Source: Chlorobaculum sp. MV4-Y (GTDB lineage: Bacteria; Bacteroidota; Chlorobiia; Chlorobiales; Chlorobiaceae). Taken from it: a stretch of 64,000 nt of DNA. The notes under the pieces were generated by a model. That model was not told the DNA's origin. It saw only the letters and a program-made list of their open reading frames with translations, and searched no databases. Shown piece by piece: positions 55,740 through 64,000 of this stretch. Made by a program: the position numbers and the translations under genes. Location: contig NZ_CP104202.1 of assembly GCF_025244685.1 (NCBI RefSeq), positions 1,874,471 through 1,938,470 of the forward strand, read 5' to 3'. The stretch's first letter is position 1. Each line of letters starts with the position of its first letter.

Positions 55740-56906
55740 ATGGTCATCAACGGTCTCGACATACTGCTCCGGAATCCAGAAGTGCTGAAAAACCGGCGCG
55801 TCGGCCTGATCGCCAACCAGACCTCGGTGTCGATGCAGCTCGACTATTCGTGGACGCTGCTTCGCCGCGCGGGTGTAGAGCTGACGAGAATCTTCTCGCC
55901 GGAGCACGGCCTGTTCGCCGTCGAGCAGGATCAGGTCGCCGTTGGCCACCAGCCCGATACCGGCTGCCAAATCGTGAGCCTCTATGGCGACAGCGAGCAG
56001 TCGCTCGCCCCGGCGCGGGAGCTGCTCGAAGGACTCGACATCGTGCTTTTCGACATTCAGGATGTCGGCTCGCGCTACTACACCTACGTCAACACGCTCG
56101 CGCTCTTCATGGAGGCCGCAGAAGGGCTCGACATCGAGATCATGGTGCTCGACCGCCCGAACCCGCTTGGCGGTGCCACGCTCGAGGGGCCGCAGCTCGA
56201 CCCGGCGTTCCACTCCTTCGTCGGCGTCATGCCGGTTCCGGTGCGCCACGGCCTGACCGCCGGGGAAATCGCCCACTTCTACCGCGATTACAAAAAGCTC
56301 GACCTCAATCTGAGCGTCGTCACGATGCAGAACTGGCAACGCGAGATGCTCTTCCCCGAGACCGGCCTGCCGTGGGTGCCGCCCTCGCCCAACATGCCGA
56401 CATTCCAGGTCGCCGAGGTCTATCCCGGCATGTGCCTCTTCGAGGGGCTGAACGTTTCGGAGGGGCGCGGCACGACAACGCCGTTCCTGCTCTCCGGCGC
56501 ATCGTTTGTCGATCCGGAAGAGCTTGCTGCGCGGCTTGCTTCGATACCACTGGAGGGCGTCGTGTTCCGTCCAACCTGGTTCCGCCCGACCTTCCACAAA
56601 TATGGCAACGAAGCGATTGGCGGCATCTACCTGCACGTAACCGACCACGCCCGCTTCCGCCCCTTCGCCACGGCGGTCGCCATGACCTGCGCCTTGCGGG
56701 AGCTCTATCCCGACCAGCTCAGGTTCCTCGACGGCGTGTACGAGTTCCGGGACGACATTCCGGCCTTCGACCTGCTTGCCGGAAGCGGCGCGATCCGCTC
56801 GATGATCCTCGGTGGCGCTCCGGCGGAAACCGTCATCGCTTCGTGGGAGAAAGACGAGGCGGAGTTCGCGGCGATCAAGCCAAATTTCCATCTGTACGAC
56901 GTCTGA
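55740..56906 (+). CDS. namZ: NamZ-like exo-beta-N-acetylmuramidase (DUF1343)
   Basis: 388-residue DUF1343 (GH171) protein. NRRVGLIANQTSVSMQ, IFSPEHGLFAVEQDQV, DIQDVGSRYYTYVNTL and VLDRPNPLGGATLEGP follow the family pattern. B. subtilis NamZ cuts terminal MurNAc from peptidoglycan fragments. Here the start MVINGLDILLRN lacks a signal peptide, so the enzyme seems to act in the cytoplasm on imported fragments. It follows murU by 27 bases. Confidence 0.85.
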   Translation: MVINGLDILLRNPEVLKNRRVGLIANQTSVSMQLDYSWTLLRRAGVELTRIFSPEHGLFAVEQDQVAVGHQPDTGCQIVSLYGDSEQSLAPARELLEGLDIVLFDIQDVGSRYYTYVNTLALFMEAAEGLDIEIMVLDRPNPLGGATLEGPQLDPAFHSFVGVMPVPVRHGLTAGEIAHFYRDYKKLDLNLSVVTMQNWQREMLFPETGLPWVPPSPNMPTFQVAEVYPGMCLFEGLNVSEGRGTTTPFLLSGASFVDPEELAARLASIPLEGVVFRPTWFRPTFHKYGNEAIGGIYLHVTDHARFRPFATAVAMTCALRELYPDQLRFLDGVYEFRDDIPAFDLLAGSGAIRSMILGGAPAETVIASWEKDEAEFAAIKPNFHLYDV

Positions 56907-56936
56907 GCAGGTGACTCTCGCCCGCCGCGCCGTTTC

Positions 56937-58373
56937 ATGACAACAGCAAAAGCACCCGACCCGATGCAACCTCTCGATTACACCATCATCATCCTCTTCC
57001 TGGCGGGCAACATGCTGCTCGGACTCTGGCAGGGGCGGAGCAACAAAGAGACCAGCGACTACTTCCTCGGCGGCCACAAGCTGCCATGGTTCATGGTGAT
57101 GCTTTCCATTGTGGCCACCGAGACCTCGGTGCTGACCTTCGTGAGCGTTCCGGGCCTGGCCTACAGGGGCGACTGGAGCTTCCTCCAGCTCGCGTTCGGC
57201 TACATCGTCGGGCGGATTCTGGTCAGCTTCATCCTGCTGCCCGCCTATTTCAAACATGGCGTCACCTCAATCTATGAGGTGATCGGCATGAGGTTCGGCC
57301 ACGGCATCCAGAAAACCGCCTCGGTGATTTTTCTGATAACGAGGATTCTGGGCGACGGTATCCGCTTCCTGGCGACCGGCGTTGTGGTGCAGGCGGTCAC
57401 CGGCTGGCCGCTCTCACTCTCGGTGCTGGTCATCGGCATTGTCACCCTCGTTTACACCATTTCGGGCGGGCTGAAAACCGTGGTGTGGCTCGACAGCATC
57501 CAGTTCGTGCTCTATCTCGGCGGTGGCGTTATCACCATCGCCTTCATCCTCGCCCGCCTCGACGCGCCGCTGCCCGACCTGCTCTCGCCGCTCCTCGCCG
57601 CCGGAAAGCTGAAGATCATCGACACCGACCCGCACATCTTCACCAACCCGCTCTCGTTTGTCAGCGCCTTTTCCGGCGGTATCCTTCTTTCGCTCTGCTC
57701 GCACGGCGTCGATTACCTGATGGTGCAGCGCGTGCTCGGCTGCGACGGCCTCGGCTCAGCCCGCAAGGCCATGATCGCCAGCGGCGTGTTCGTACTCTTC
57801 CAGTTTGCGCTGTTCCTCTTGGCCGGTTCGCTGATCTATGTATTTTTCAATGGTGCACCGCTCGTCAAAGATCGCGAATTCACCAGTTTCATCGTCAGAA
57901 CACTGCCCGCCGGTCTCAAGGGGCTGCTGCTAGCTGGAATTCTTTCCGCCGCCATGTCAACTTTGGCCTCATCGATCAATTCACTGGCCGCTTCGACCGT
58001 GACCGACCTCATGAAAGGAAAGGCGTCGCTCAGCGCATCACGCCTCATCAGCGTCGCCTGGGCCGCGGTGCTGATCGGCATCGCCCTAGTGTTCAACGAA
58101 AACGACAAGGCGATCGTCATGCTTGGCCTCGAGATCGCCTCCTTCACCTACGGCGGACTACTCGGGCTGTTCCTGCTCTCGAAAAGTAACCGCAATTTCC
58201 GTTCAACGAGCCTCATCGCCGGACTGCTGGCCAGTATGGCAGTGGTGTTCCTGCTCAAGCTCCTCGGCCTGGCATGGACATGGTATATTGCCGTTTCTGT
58301 AACGGTCAACATCCTGACGACAGCCGGAGTCGAAGCATTGCTTCCCGGCAGGGAGTCTTTTGCCCGGAAATAA
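56937..58373 (+). CDS. Sodium/solute symporter (SSS family), candidate muropeptide-sugar importer
   Basis: 478-residue SSS transporter with about 13 helices. The N-terminus LDYTIIILFLAGNMLLGLW and NKETSDYFLGGHKLPWFMVM match the family, as do the central QAVTGWPLSLSVLVIGIVT region and the LLLAGILSAAMSTLASSINS sodium-site helix. The 30-base gap to namZ suggests the same operon. Import of MurNAc or GlcNAc-MurNAc is inferred from the neighbours only; the family also transports sugars, sialic acid and amino acids. Confidence 0.85.
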   Translation: MTTAKAPDPMQPLDYTIIILFLAGNMLLGLWQGRSNKETSDYFLGGHKLPWFMVMLSIVATETSVLTFVSVPGLAYRGDWSFLQLAFGYIVGRILVSFILLPAYFKHGVTSIYEVIGMRFGHGIQKTASVIFLITRILGDGIRFLATGVVVQAVTGWPLSLSVLVIGIVTLVYTISGGLKTVVWLDSIQFVLYLGGGVITIAFILARLDAPLPDLLSPLLAAGKLKIIDTDPHIFTNPLSFVSAFSGGILLSLCSHGVDYLMVQRVLGCDGLGSARKAMIASGVFVLFQFALFLLAGSLIYVFFNGAPLVKDREFTSFIVRTLPAGLKGLLLAGILSAAMSTLASSINSLAASTVTDLMKGKASLSASRLISVAWAAVLIGIALVFNENDKAIVMLGLEIASFTYGGLLGLFLLSKSNRNFRSTSLIAGLLASMAVVFLLKLLGLAWTWYIAVSVTVNILTTAGVEALLPGRESFARK

Positions 58374-58497
58374 CCATTTTTGCTAACAAACCTTTATCTT
58401 GTATAAGGGCAATATGTGAGATAACGGCCTCGTCTACCGCCCATGTCGCGATGTACCAGAGTAGGGTTTCTGAATAGCATCGAAAACACTACGAACT

Positions 58498-58875
58498 ATG
58501 AAAACCAATGATCCCATCCTGGTCATCGAGGATGAGGAAGATATCCGGCAGATGATCTGCAACATTCTCGAAGAGGACGGTTATGCTACCGTTCAGGCAT
58601 CCAATGGTAACGAAGGCTTGCAGCTTCTCCGAAAAACGCCCGAGATCCGCATTGTCATCACCGACCTTCTGATGCCTGAAAAAGAGGGTATCGCCATGAT
58701 CAGCGAACTCAGGGAAGATTTCCCCTGGATCAAGGTTGTCGCTATCTCCGGTGGCGGAATCCTCATTCCGGAAAACTATCTCAACCGGGCCAAAGCCGTT
58801 GGAGCCGACACCACACTATGCAAACCGTTTGAAAGCGGCGAGCTCTTGAGCATCATAGACGAACTGAACCGATAA
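58498..58875 (+). CDS. Single-domain response regulator
   Basis: 125-residue receiver domain. The acidic pair lies in VIEDEEDIRQ, the phospho-acceptor Asp 56 in VITDLLMPEKEG, and the switch Lys in CKPFESGEL. AISGGG replaces the common hydroxyl-plus-Ala pattern after the fourth strand. There is no output domain. It is the first of three signalling genes. Confidence 0.9.
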   Translation: MKTNDPILVIEDEEDIRQMICNILEEDGYATVQASNGNEGLQLLRKTPEIRIVITDLLMPEKEGIAMISELREDFPWIKVVAISGGGILIPENYLNRAKAVGADTTLCKPFESGELLSIIDELNR

Positions 58876-58948
58876 GCCCGATCGGTGTTTTTTGCCATAT
58901 CAAAAACCTATCCGCCAGCGAACTGCACCAAGTCACAAACTTTCAGTA

Positions 58949-61021
58949 ATGGACAGTCACAAAACGGATTTGCCGGCAGGCGCTGAAAACAGAATGCACG
59001 AGGGAAGCGTCGAGGCGCTTGAGAAAAAAATCGCCATGCTCGAAAGCAGAGCCTCAATTGCCGAACAGAAGGCTGAGGCGCTGAAAACAGCCCTTGAATC
59101 AGCCCGGGCAGGATACTGGGAGTGGAATATCGAAAACGGGACGATTCTTATCGACCGGCAATGGGCTGGCATTAGCGGTTACAACTCCGCCGAGTTTGAT
59201 ATGCTGACGATGGAACAGTGGCGTGAGCTGTGCCACCCGGCCGATCTTGACGTGGTCACGAAATCGATCGAGGAGCTTCTGGATGGCAGCATGGAGTACC
59301 TTGAACTCGAACTGCGGGTCCGCCATAAGAATGGCGAATGGATCCGGGTGCTCGACTGCGGCAAGATCACCGGGCGCAGCCAGAACGGTAAACCGTCATG
59401 CCTGACCGGTTCACGGCAGGCGCTGACGAGCCTGCACGATAAAGCCGAATCACCGATAAAAAATGCGCCGGAGAAACTGCACGCGCTTATCGACAATATC
59501 CCTGGAGCGATTTATCACATTGATGTCTCAGGGCAAGCCACCGTTCGTTTCCAGCCACCGGCTTTTCTGAAAACCCTTGTTTCAGAGCATGCCGGAACGG
59601 CCCGGCTGAACACCCTTTCGATGATTCACCATGATGACCGGCATATGTTGAGCAACGCCTACAGCAAGCTCAGGGAAACCAAACATTCCCTTACTCTGGT
59701 CTACCGTATAGTCGCCCCGGAGGGAAAACTGCACTGGATCGAAGACCATATGAGCTCATCATTCTCGGATGATGGACTTTTTTCAGGAATCGACGGGATC
59801 CTGTGCGAAGTCACCGACCGGATCGCCAGACTCGAAAAAATATGCAAGCTCGAATCGCAATTGAGCAAATCGCAGAGACTCGAAACCATCGGGACCCTTG
59901 CCGGCGGCATCGCACATGACTTCAACAACATCCTCACGCCGATTCTCGGTTACGCCGAAATGGGGCTTTCCGGTGTCAATGAAGATGACCCGATGCATGA
60001 ATATTTCGCTGAAATCATGCAGGCTGCAGAACGTGCGCAAAAGCTTGTCTCACAAATTCTGACCTTCAGCAAGGCAGAAGAGGGCAAGGCCGCGCCTGTA
60101 AGCATTCAGGAGGTCATTGACGAAGTGATCCGGCTTATGCGGCCATCGCTGCCATCGACCGTTTCCATTGAAGAGGATATTGACAGTTCATGCCACAAGG
60201 TTATTGCAGACCCAACCCAGATGCACCAGGTCGTCGTCAATCTCTGCACCAATGCCCTGCATGCGATGGAACAGACCGGCGGAGTCCTGAAGATCGTGCT
60301 CAGGGAAGTCAGCACCGGAAACGGGAGGCCGCCGATAGTGCCGGAACTGCCTGATGGCAACTATGCAGAACTGATCATTTCAGATACAGGAACCGGCATG
60401 GATGACAGAGCCATAGAACGTATTTTTGAACCATTTTTCACGACAAAATCGGTCGAAAAAGGCTCTGGACTCGGCCTGTCGGTCGTCCACGGCATCGTGA
60501 CCGGCACCAACGGGCATATCAGCGTCGAAAGCGCGCAAGGCAAGGGCTCGGCGTTCCATGTCTGGCTGCCGGTTATCAAGAGTAACACCCCCGACAGATC
60601 GAAACAAAACCCCCTTTTGGCAAAATATGCTGCCAGCGTTCTCTTTATCGACGATGAACCAGCTACGGTTAATCTAGTAACGATCATGATGACCAAGCTC
60701 GGCTATAATATCAGGGCTGAAAACTCTCCGGTTGAGGCACTGAAACTCTTCAGAGAACAACCAGACCTGTTTGACCTGGTAATCACTGACCTGACCATGC
60801 CTGAAATGACCGGCATACAGCTGACCAGCGAAATCCACAAAATCGTACCCTCGATTCCGGTGATTCTGATGACGGGATACGGGAAAATGATTGACCACGA
60901 TATGCCGCTGAAACACTACGGCATAAACCGCCTGTTAAAAAAACCGCTCAAGCTCGCTCACTTGGCGCTGGCTGTCAAAGAAGTACTCTCATCAACAACC
61001 AATCTCCTTACAGAAATATGA
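58949..61021 (+). CDS. Hybrid PAS histidine kinase with C-terminal receiver
   Basis: 690-residue cytoplasmic sensor kinase; I see no transmembrane helix. ATG 58949 starts MDSHKTDLPAGAENRMHEGS. A coiled coil (about 20-50) precedes PAS domain 1 (about 52-150, GYWEWNIENGTILIDRQWAG). PAS domain 2 (about 175-290) follows. The H-box GGIAHDFNNIL has His 323, and the ATPase part has N-box NLCTNALHAM and IFEPFFTTKS. The receiver carries Asp 614 in VITDLTMPEMTG and its Lys in KKPLKLA. It overlaps the next regulator gene by an ATGA. The signal is unknown. Confidence 0.92.
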   Translation: MDSHKTDLPAGAENRMHEGSVEALEKKIAMLESRASIAEQKAEALKTALESARAGYWEWNIENGTILIDRQWAGISGYNSAEFDMLTMEQWRELCHPADLDVVTKSIEELLDGSMEYLELELRVRHKNGEWIRVLDCGKITGRSQNGKPSCLTGSRQALTSLHDKAESPIKNAPEKLHALIDNIPGAIYHIDVSGQATVRFQPPAFLKTLVSEHAGTARLNTLSMIHHDDRHMLSNAYSKLRETKHSLTLVYRIVAPEGKLHWIEDHMSSSFSDDGLFSGIDGILCEVTDRIARLEKICKLESQLSKSQRLETIGTLAGGIAHDFNNILTPILGYAEMGLSGVNEDDPMHEYFAEIMQAAERAQKLVSQILTFSKAEEGKAAPVSIQEVIDEVIRLMRPSLPSTVSIEEDIDSSCHKVIADPTQMHQVVVNLCTNALHAMEQTGGVLKIVLREVSTGNGRPPIVPELPDGNYAELIISDTGTGMDDRAIERIFEPFFTTKSVEKGSGLGLSVVHGIVTGTNGHISVESAQGKGSAFHVWLPVIKSNTPDRSKQNPLLAKYAASVLFIDDEPATVNLVTIMMTKLGYNIRAENSPVEALKLFREQPDLFDLVITDLTMPEMTGIQLTSEIHKIVPSIPVILMTGYGKMIDHDMPLKHYGINRLLKKPLKLAHLALAVKEVLSSTTNLLTEI

Positions 61022-61380
61022 AAATTCTTGTCATCGACGACGATCCTTCCGTCAGAAAATTCATAACCACAACGCTGAAAAAGGAAAACTATGCGGTTAC
61101 CGAAGCGGAAAACGGCGCCGAAGGATTGATCAAACTTCAGCAGGAGAGAGACATCTCTATTATTATCACCGATCTGATCATGCCTGAAAAAGAGGGCATC
61201 GAAACGATCATGGAGGTGCGCAAGATCAATCCCGCCGTGAAAATTCTGGCCATTTCGGGTGGCGGAAAAGCCAGCCCCGAAAATTTCCTGCTGCTTGCCG
61301 ATGCAGTTGGGGCCAATGCCACGCTCAAAAAGCCGTTTGGCGGCCAGGAACTGCTCATGTGCCTGCGCATGTTGGTCTGA
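61018..61380 (+). CDS. Single-domain response regulator
   Basis: 120-residue receiver with VIDDDPSVRKF, Asp 52 in IITDLIMPEKEG and Lys in KKPFGGQE. It shares the AISGGG and MPEKEGI features with the regulator at 58.5 kb, which suggests duplication of one regulator. It has no DNA-binding domain. csmE starts 93 bases downstream on the same strand. Confidence 0.9.
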   Translation: MKILVIDDDPSVRKFITTTLKKENYAVTEAENGAEGLIKLQQERDISIIITDLIMPEKEGIETIMEVRKINPAVKILAISGGGKASPENFLLLADAVGANATLKKPFGGQELLMCLRMLV

Positions 61381-61473
61381 CCGGCACAAAGCCTAAGAAT
61401 CTTTGTTGCTCCGCTCTATTATTTTTTTAACTTGAGTTAAGCTATGACTATTCACTAACAAGAATTTTTCACC

Positions 61474-61722
61474 ATGAACAACCCAAGCGGAGCATTCGTC
61501 CAGGGAGCTGAAGCCTATGGCAGGTTTCTCGAGGTATTTATCGATGGCCACTGGTGGGTAGTCGGTGACGCCCTTGAAAATATCGGCAAAACCACCAAGA
61601 GACTCGGTGCAAATGCCTACCCTCATCTTTACGGTGGAAGCGCGGGGCTAAAGGGTTCATCTCCGAAATATTCCGGTTATGCCACACCGAGCAAAGAGGT
61701 GAAAAGCAGATTTGAGAAGTAA
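61474..61722 (+). CDS. csmE: Chlorosome envelope protein E
   Basis: 82-residue homologue of CsmA, the baseplate bacteriochlorophyll a protein. MNNPSGAFVQGAEAYGRFLE starts the protein, GHWWVVGDALENIG gives the pigment-binding region with the single His, and YPHLYGGSAG and SPKYSGYATP match CsmE. The C-terminal tail (PSKEVKSRFEK) is probably removed as in CsmA. A strong terminator follows. Confidence 0.95.
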   Translation: MNNPSGAFVQGAEAYGRFLEVFIDGHWWVVGDALENIGKTTKRLGANAYPHLYGGSAGLKGSSPKYSGYATPSKEVKSRFEK

Positions 61723-61740
61723 ACATCGCTGATGTTGCAG

Positions 61741-61764
61741 AAAAGGGCTTTAAAGCCCTTTTTT
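61741..61764 (+). terminator. Terminator after csmE
   Basis: AAAAGGGCTTT and AAAGCCCTTTT pair fully and are followed by more T to 61764. It starts 18 bases after the csmE stop. Confidence 0.93.
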
Positions 61765-61932
61765 GTTTTCCGATCGTCCTTCGTTTGAAGGGTTATCGGC
61801 GAATGAGTACATTTTTACAGAGCAATATCCGTGCTGTTGATTTTTGAGGTATTGACCATTTGCAGACAGCGCGCGGGGACGAAATTCGATCACTCAAAGA
61901 CTCAATTCAATATCAAAAAAGGAGAAACCATT

Positions 61933-62274
61933 ATGGCAGACGAGGGAAAAATCGACACTATGAAGTCATTCGACTTCGCCGTCAAAAGCATAACTGAGGC
62001 CGGAGTCAACCAGCTCAATCTGATTTCAAACACCCTCCAGTCCGCAGTGCCTGCAGTCACCAATGCTGCGCAGAGCCTTACTGACGCTGTTTCGGTATCG
62101 GTTAAGACGGTGAGCGAGGCTGCCGGAACCTTGACCGGCGCGCTGGGTGAGCTTGGTGGTGCCGTGGCCAACCTGGCTGGAGCTGTGGCAAATGCAGCCG
62201 TTTCGGTCGCCCAGTCGGGAGTGAGCACCGTCACGAACGCTATCGGATCGGTTCTTCCGGCAAAGAAGATCTGA
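61933..62274 (+). CDS. Ala/Val-rich protein resembling chlorosome envelope proteins
   Basis: 113 residues from ATG 61933, with AAAGGAG just upstream. MADEGKIDTMKSFDFAVKSI leads into a low-complexity amphipathic region (LGGAVANLAGAVANAAVSVA). The C-terminus, NAIGSVLPAKKI, resembles the SSAIAPKK end of CsmB. It has no signal peptide. The neighbour csmE and the composition suggest a chlorosome-associated protein of the CsmB/CsmF or CsmC/CsmD type. I could not name it exactly. Confidence 0.6.
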   Translation: MADEGKIDTMKSFDFAVKSITEAGVNQLNLISNTLQSAVPAVTNAAQSLTDAVSVSVKTVSEAAGTLTGALGELGGAVANLAGAVANAAVSVAQSGVSTVTNAIGSVLPAKKI

Positions 62275-62359
62275 ACCGCTCATCAGAGATTGCCAACCAC
62301 CTGCAGCACTGGAATCCTGGCAAAGTCGGGATTCCGGTATGCAGTCTGTCCCGCTCCTC

Positions 62360-63061
62360 CTATTCAGCGAGCTTGTCAAAATAGCTGGTAAGCGACTCCT
62401 GCGGCTCCGGAGCCTCGATAATCACCTCGAAGGTTTTGTTTGCCGCCTTTTCAACCCACAGTGACAGCACGGCCAGCTCGGCCACATCTGACCGGTTCAT
62501 CCAGCCATTCCACAAGTGATCGCCCTGCTCGACATGCAGCCGGTGCTGGAGCGGCTCGCCATCCCTGAGACCACCGGGGCGGATAACCGTGTATGAACGC
62601 CCTTCAGAACCGAAGATTTTCCGAAGATGCTCCTCGGCAGCAAGCTTCATGCTGAGCACGCCGCCAAACAGGTTGAGCGGATGAAACCATTTGGTCACCG
62701 CGATTGAGCTGACCATTGCGAAATGCTTCACGCCAGCTTTGGCCGCCTCGTCGATCAGCCTGATCGCGCCATCGCGGTCAACCTCGGACGGCGAGGCTTC
62801 GCCGCTCATCGCCGACGAGCCAAGCGCAGAGATGACCGCGTCACAACCGCTGAGCGCCCGGCGGATTGCCTCGGCATCCTGGATTTTCCCAGTCGCAACC
62901 TCGACGCCCTCTCCGAACAGACTTCTCGCTTTCTCCTCAGATCTGACAAAAACCCTGACCGGCACGCCATAATGCAGCAGGCGTTTGACGACCCAACTGC
63001 CGGTTTTGCCCGTAGCTCCGGCTACAAGCACTTTTTTTCCGTATTCCGATTTATGAGCCAT
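62360..63061 (-). CDS. NAD(P)-binding atypical SDR (NmrA-like)
   Basis: 233-residue Rossmann protein. VLVAGATGKTGSWVVKRLL is the nucleotide loop, ISALGS and AMVSSIAVTKW follow, and YTVIRPGGLRDGEP is the usual later motif. The active-site YxxxK of classical SDRs is replaced by HPLNLFGGVLSMK, so it is an atypical member. Related proteins serve in pigment metabolism or complex assembly. The substrate is unknown. Confidence 0.8.
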   Translation of the reverse strand: MAHKSEYGKKVLVAGATGKTGSWVVKRLLHYGVPVRVFVRSEEKARSLFGEGVEVATGKIQDAEAIRRALSGCDAVISALGSSAMSGEASPSEVDRDGAIRLIDEAAKAGVKHFAMVSSIAVTKWFHPLNLFGGVLSMKLAAEEHLRKIFGSEGRSYTVIRPGGLRDGEPLQHRLHVEQGDHLWNGWMNRSDVAELAVLSLWVEKAANKTFEVIIEAPEPQESLTSYFDKLAE

Positions 63062-63295
63062 GATGCATCCTGATTATCGAGTTTCCTTTCAAACTGGTAT
63101 TCACAAAACAAAACCATTTCTGCAGGCACTCTGTTTCCAGCATTTTTTTATAAAAAAGAGGCCGCCAGTATGGGAAAGAGCCTGATGGACTCTCTCTTTT
63201 TCATTAAGTTTCGAAATAAGCTGCTGCTTGCAACGGAAAACGAACAGCACGCCCGTCAAATCAGCATTCTTCCAGACACCATACAACATCGCACC

Positions 63296-64000
63296 ATGAA
63301 AACCCACAGCCTGGCCGTTCCGGCAATCATTCTTGTGATCACGCTCTCGACCCCATCAATTGCCCAAGCCTATAACCGCGATCAGCTGAAGTTGCTCCAG
63401 AAAAGCGTCGCTGAATGGAATGCCATGCGAAATCAACAGCCGGAGCTTGCTATCGACCTCTCCAAAGCCAATCTCGAGGATGCGAAGCTAAACGGCGCGA
63501 ATCTGTCAAAGGCAAATCTTTCCAAAGCAGACCTCAGCGGAGCATCGCTCGACCAGGCAAATCTCGAAGGCGCCAACCTCTCGATGACTTATCTGAAAAA
63601 AGCCAACATGAAAGCCGTCAATGCCGCCCACGCCTGGCTTGCTGACGCGAACCTGAACGGCGCTTTCATGAAAGATGCATCTCTGAAAGCGGCCAATCTT
63701 GCGGGAGCCAACCTGAGATGGGCGAAGATGAGTGGTGCCGATCTGGAACAGGCAAGCCTCAAAGATGCGGTACTGTTCGAAGCGGATATGGAAGGCGCAA
63801 ACCTCAAGGGCACCCAGTTCACCAAAGCACGATTCCTCGGAAACGCCATACTGAAAGATGCCGTCCTGTCAAACAATAGCGTACTGCCCTCGGGCGAGCC
63901 GGTCACTCGCGGCTGGGCGATGACCCGCGATGCCCGTTTCGCCAAAGAGGAACCTGCCGCACCACTGGAGTTCGTGCCACCGGTCGTGGCCGCGCCGGTG
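63296..64000 (+). CDS. Exported pentapeptide-repeat protein (3' end cut off)
   Basis: ATG 63296 opens a frame that runs to the window end without a stop, 235 residues so far. A signal peptide (LAVPAIILVITLSTPSIAQA) precedes about 25 pentapeptide repeats of the A(N/D)LXX type (for example LSKANLEDAKLNGANLSKAN). These form a right-handed square helix from about residue 55 to 200. A Pro/Val-rich tail begins at about 215. Function unknown; such repeats act as protein-interaction scaffolds. Confidence 0.88.
   Translation, partial: MKTHSLAVPAIILVITLSTPSIAQAYNRDQLKLLQKSVAEWNAMRNQQPELAIDLSKANLEDAKLNGANLSKANLSKADLSGASLDQANLEGANLSMTYLKKANMKAVNAAHAWLADANLNGAFMKDASLKAANLAGANLRWAKMSGADLEQASLKDAVLFEADMEGANLKGTQFTKARFLGNAILKDAVLSNNSVLPSGEPVTRGWAMTRDARFAKEEPAAPLEFVPPVVAAPV

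Noticed and set aside
55272-57257. 661-residue open frame on the minus strand
   Set aside because: It lies antisense to murU, namZ and the symporter, which have clear family motifs. Its composition (Arg, Asp, Glu and Val rich) is that of a reverse-strand shadow in GC-rich DNA.
1-64000. CRISPR arrays, rRNA genes, prophage genes, replication origin
   Set aside because: I saw no regularly spaced direct repeats, no rRNA sequence, no phage structural genes and no DnaA-box cluster. A careful repeat search by program could still find short elements.

Overview
The window comes from a green sulfur bacterium (Chlorobi), most likely a Chlorobaculum close to C. tepidum. The diagnostic genes are pscA and pscB for the homodimeric P840 reaction centre, the chlorosome envelope genes csmB and csmE, and bchJ. 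A type-E succinate dehydrogenase with an HdrB-like third subunit and an isolated atpA-atpG pair agree with this. Apart from one IS3 remnant, the window is core chromosome. Assignments rest on reading the sequence and on recalled families; no database search was run.

Layout. 1-1020: the end of a peroxiredoxin gene and ndk, closed by a bidirectional terminator. 1050-11409 (minus): a tightly packed run glgA, gmhB, hemW, DUF2723, lpxA, ROK kinase, comF, rsmE and an AI-2E family exporter, joining envelope sugar and lipid A genes with housekeeping genes. 11534-13901 (plus): an Ig-like lipoprotein and bchJ. 14000-15624 (minus): a radical SAM/SPASM maturase and a 42-residue precursor-like peptide that gene calling would miss. 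15760-16695: a frameshifted small gene and a degenerate IS3 element. 16913-20754 (minus): a polyprenol-phosphate glycosyltransferase and pscB-pscA. 21103-24342 (plus): dapF, an AmmeMemoRadiSam enzyme and glutamate dehydrogenase. Next come a ribB remnant, rubredoxin, mtgA, a cytochrome c, tRNA-Arg(CCU), mutL and cinA.

30043-37853 holds the threonine pathway (thrA on minus, thrB-thrC on plus) around atpA-atpG. 37874-45492: plsC, ribH, gmhA, hemE, sdhCBA and a CBS protein. 45678-51965 (minus): a six-gene operon with a CsoR/CstR-type repressor, TolC, a shortened adaptor, an RND pump, a PII-like protein and a metallo-beta-lactamase-fold hydrolase, preceded by a good CsoR-class operator. 52111-53687: a START-like protein, a mini membrane protein and csmB. 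53770-58373 (plus): a probable peptidoglycan-sugar salvage operon (amgK, murU, namZ and a sodium/solute symporter). 58498-61380: a hybrid histidine kinase between two single-domain response regulators. 61474-62274: csmE and an Ala/Val-rich chlorosome-like protein. Then an SDR protein and an exported pentapeptide-repeat protein cut by the window edge.

Three genes (glgA, gdhA and the small gene at 15.8-16.1 kb) are each broken by one missing or extra base in a short homopolymer, and restoring that base gives a family-like protein in each case. This looks like sequencing error or very recent mutation. The most interesting loci are the minimal RiPP-like pair at 14.0-15.6 kb, the probable persulfide-type repressor controlling an efflux operon, and the peptidoglycan salvage operon with a candidate importer.
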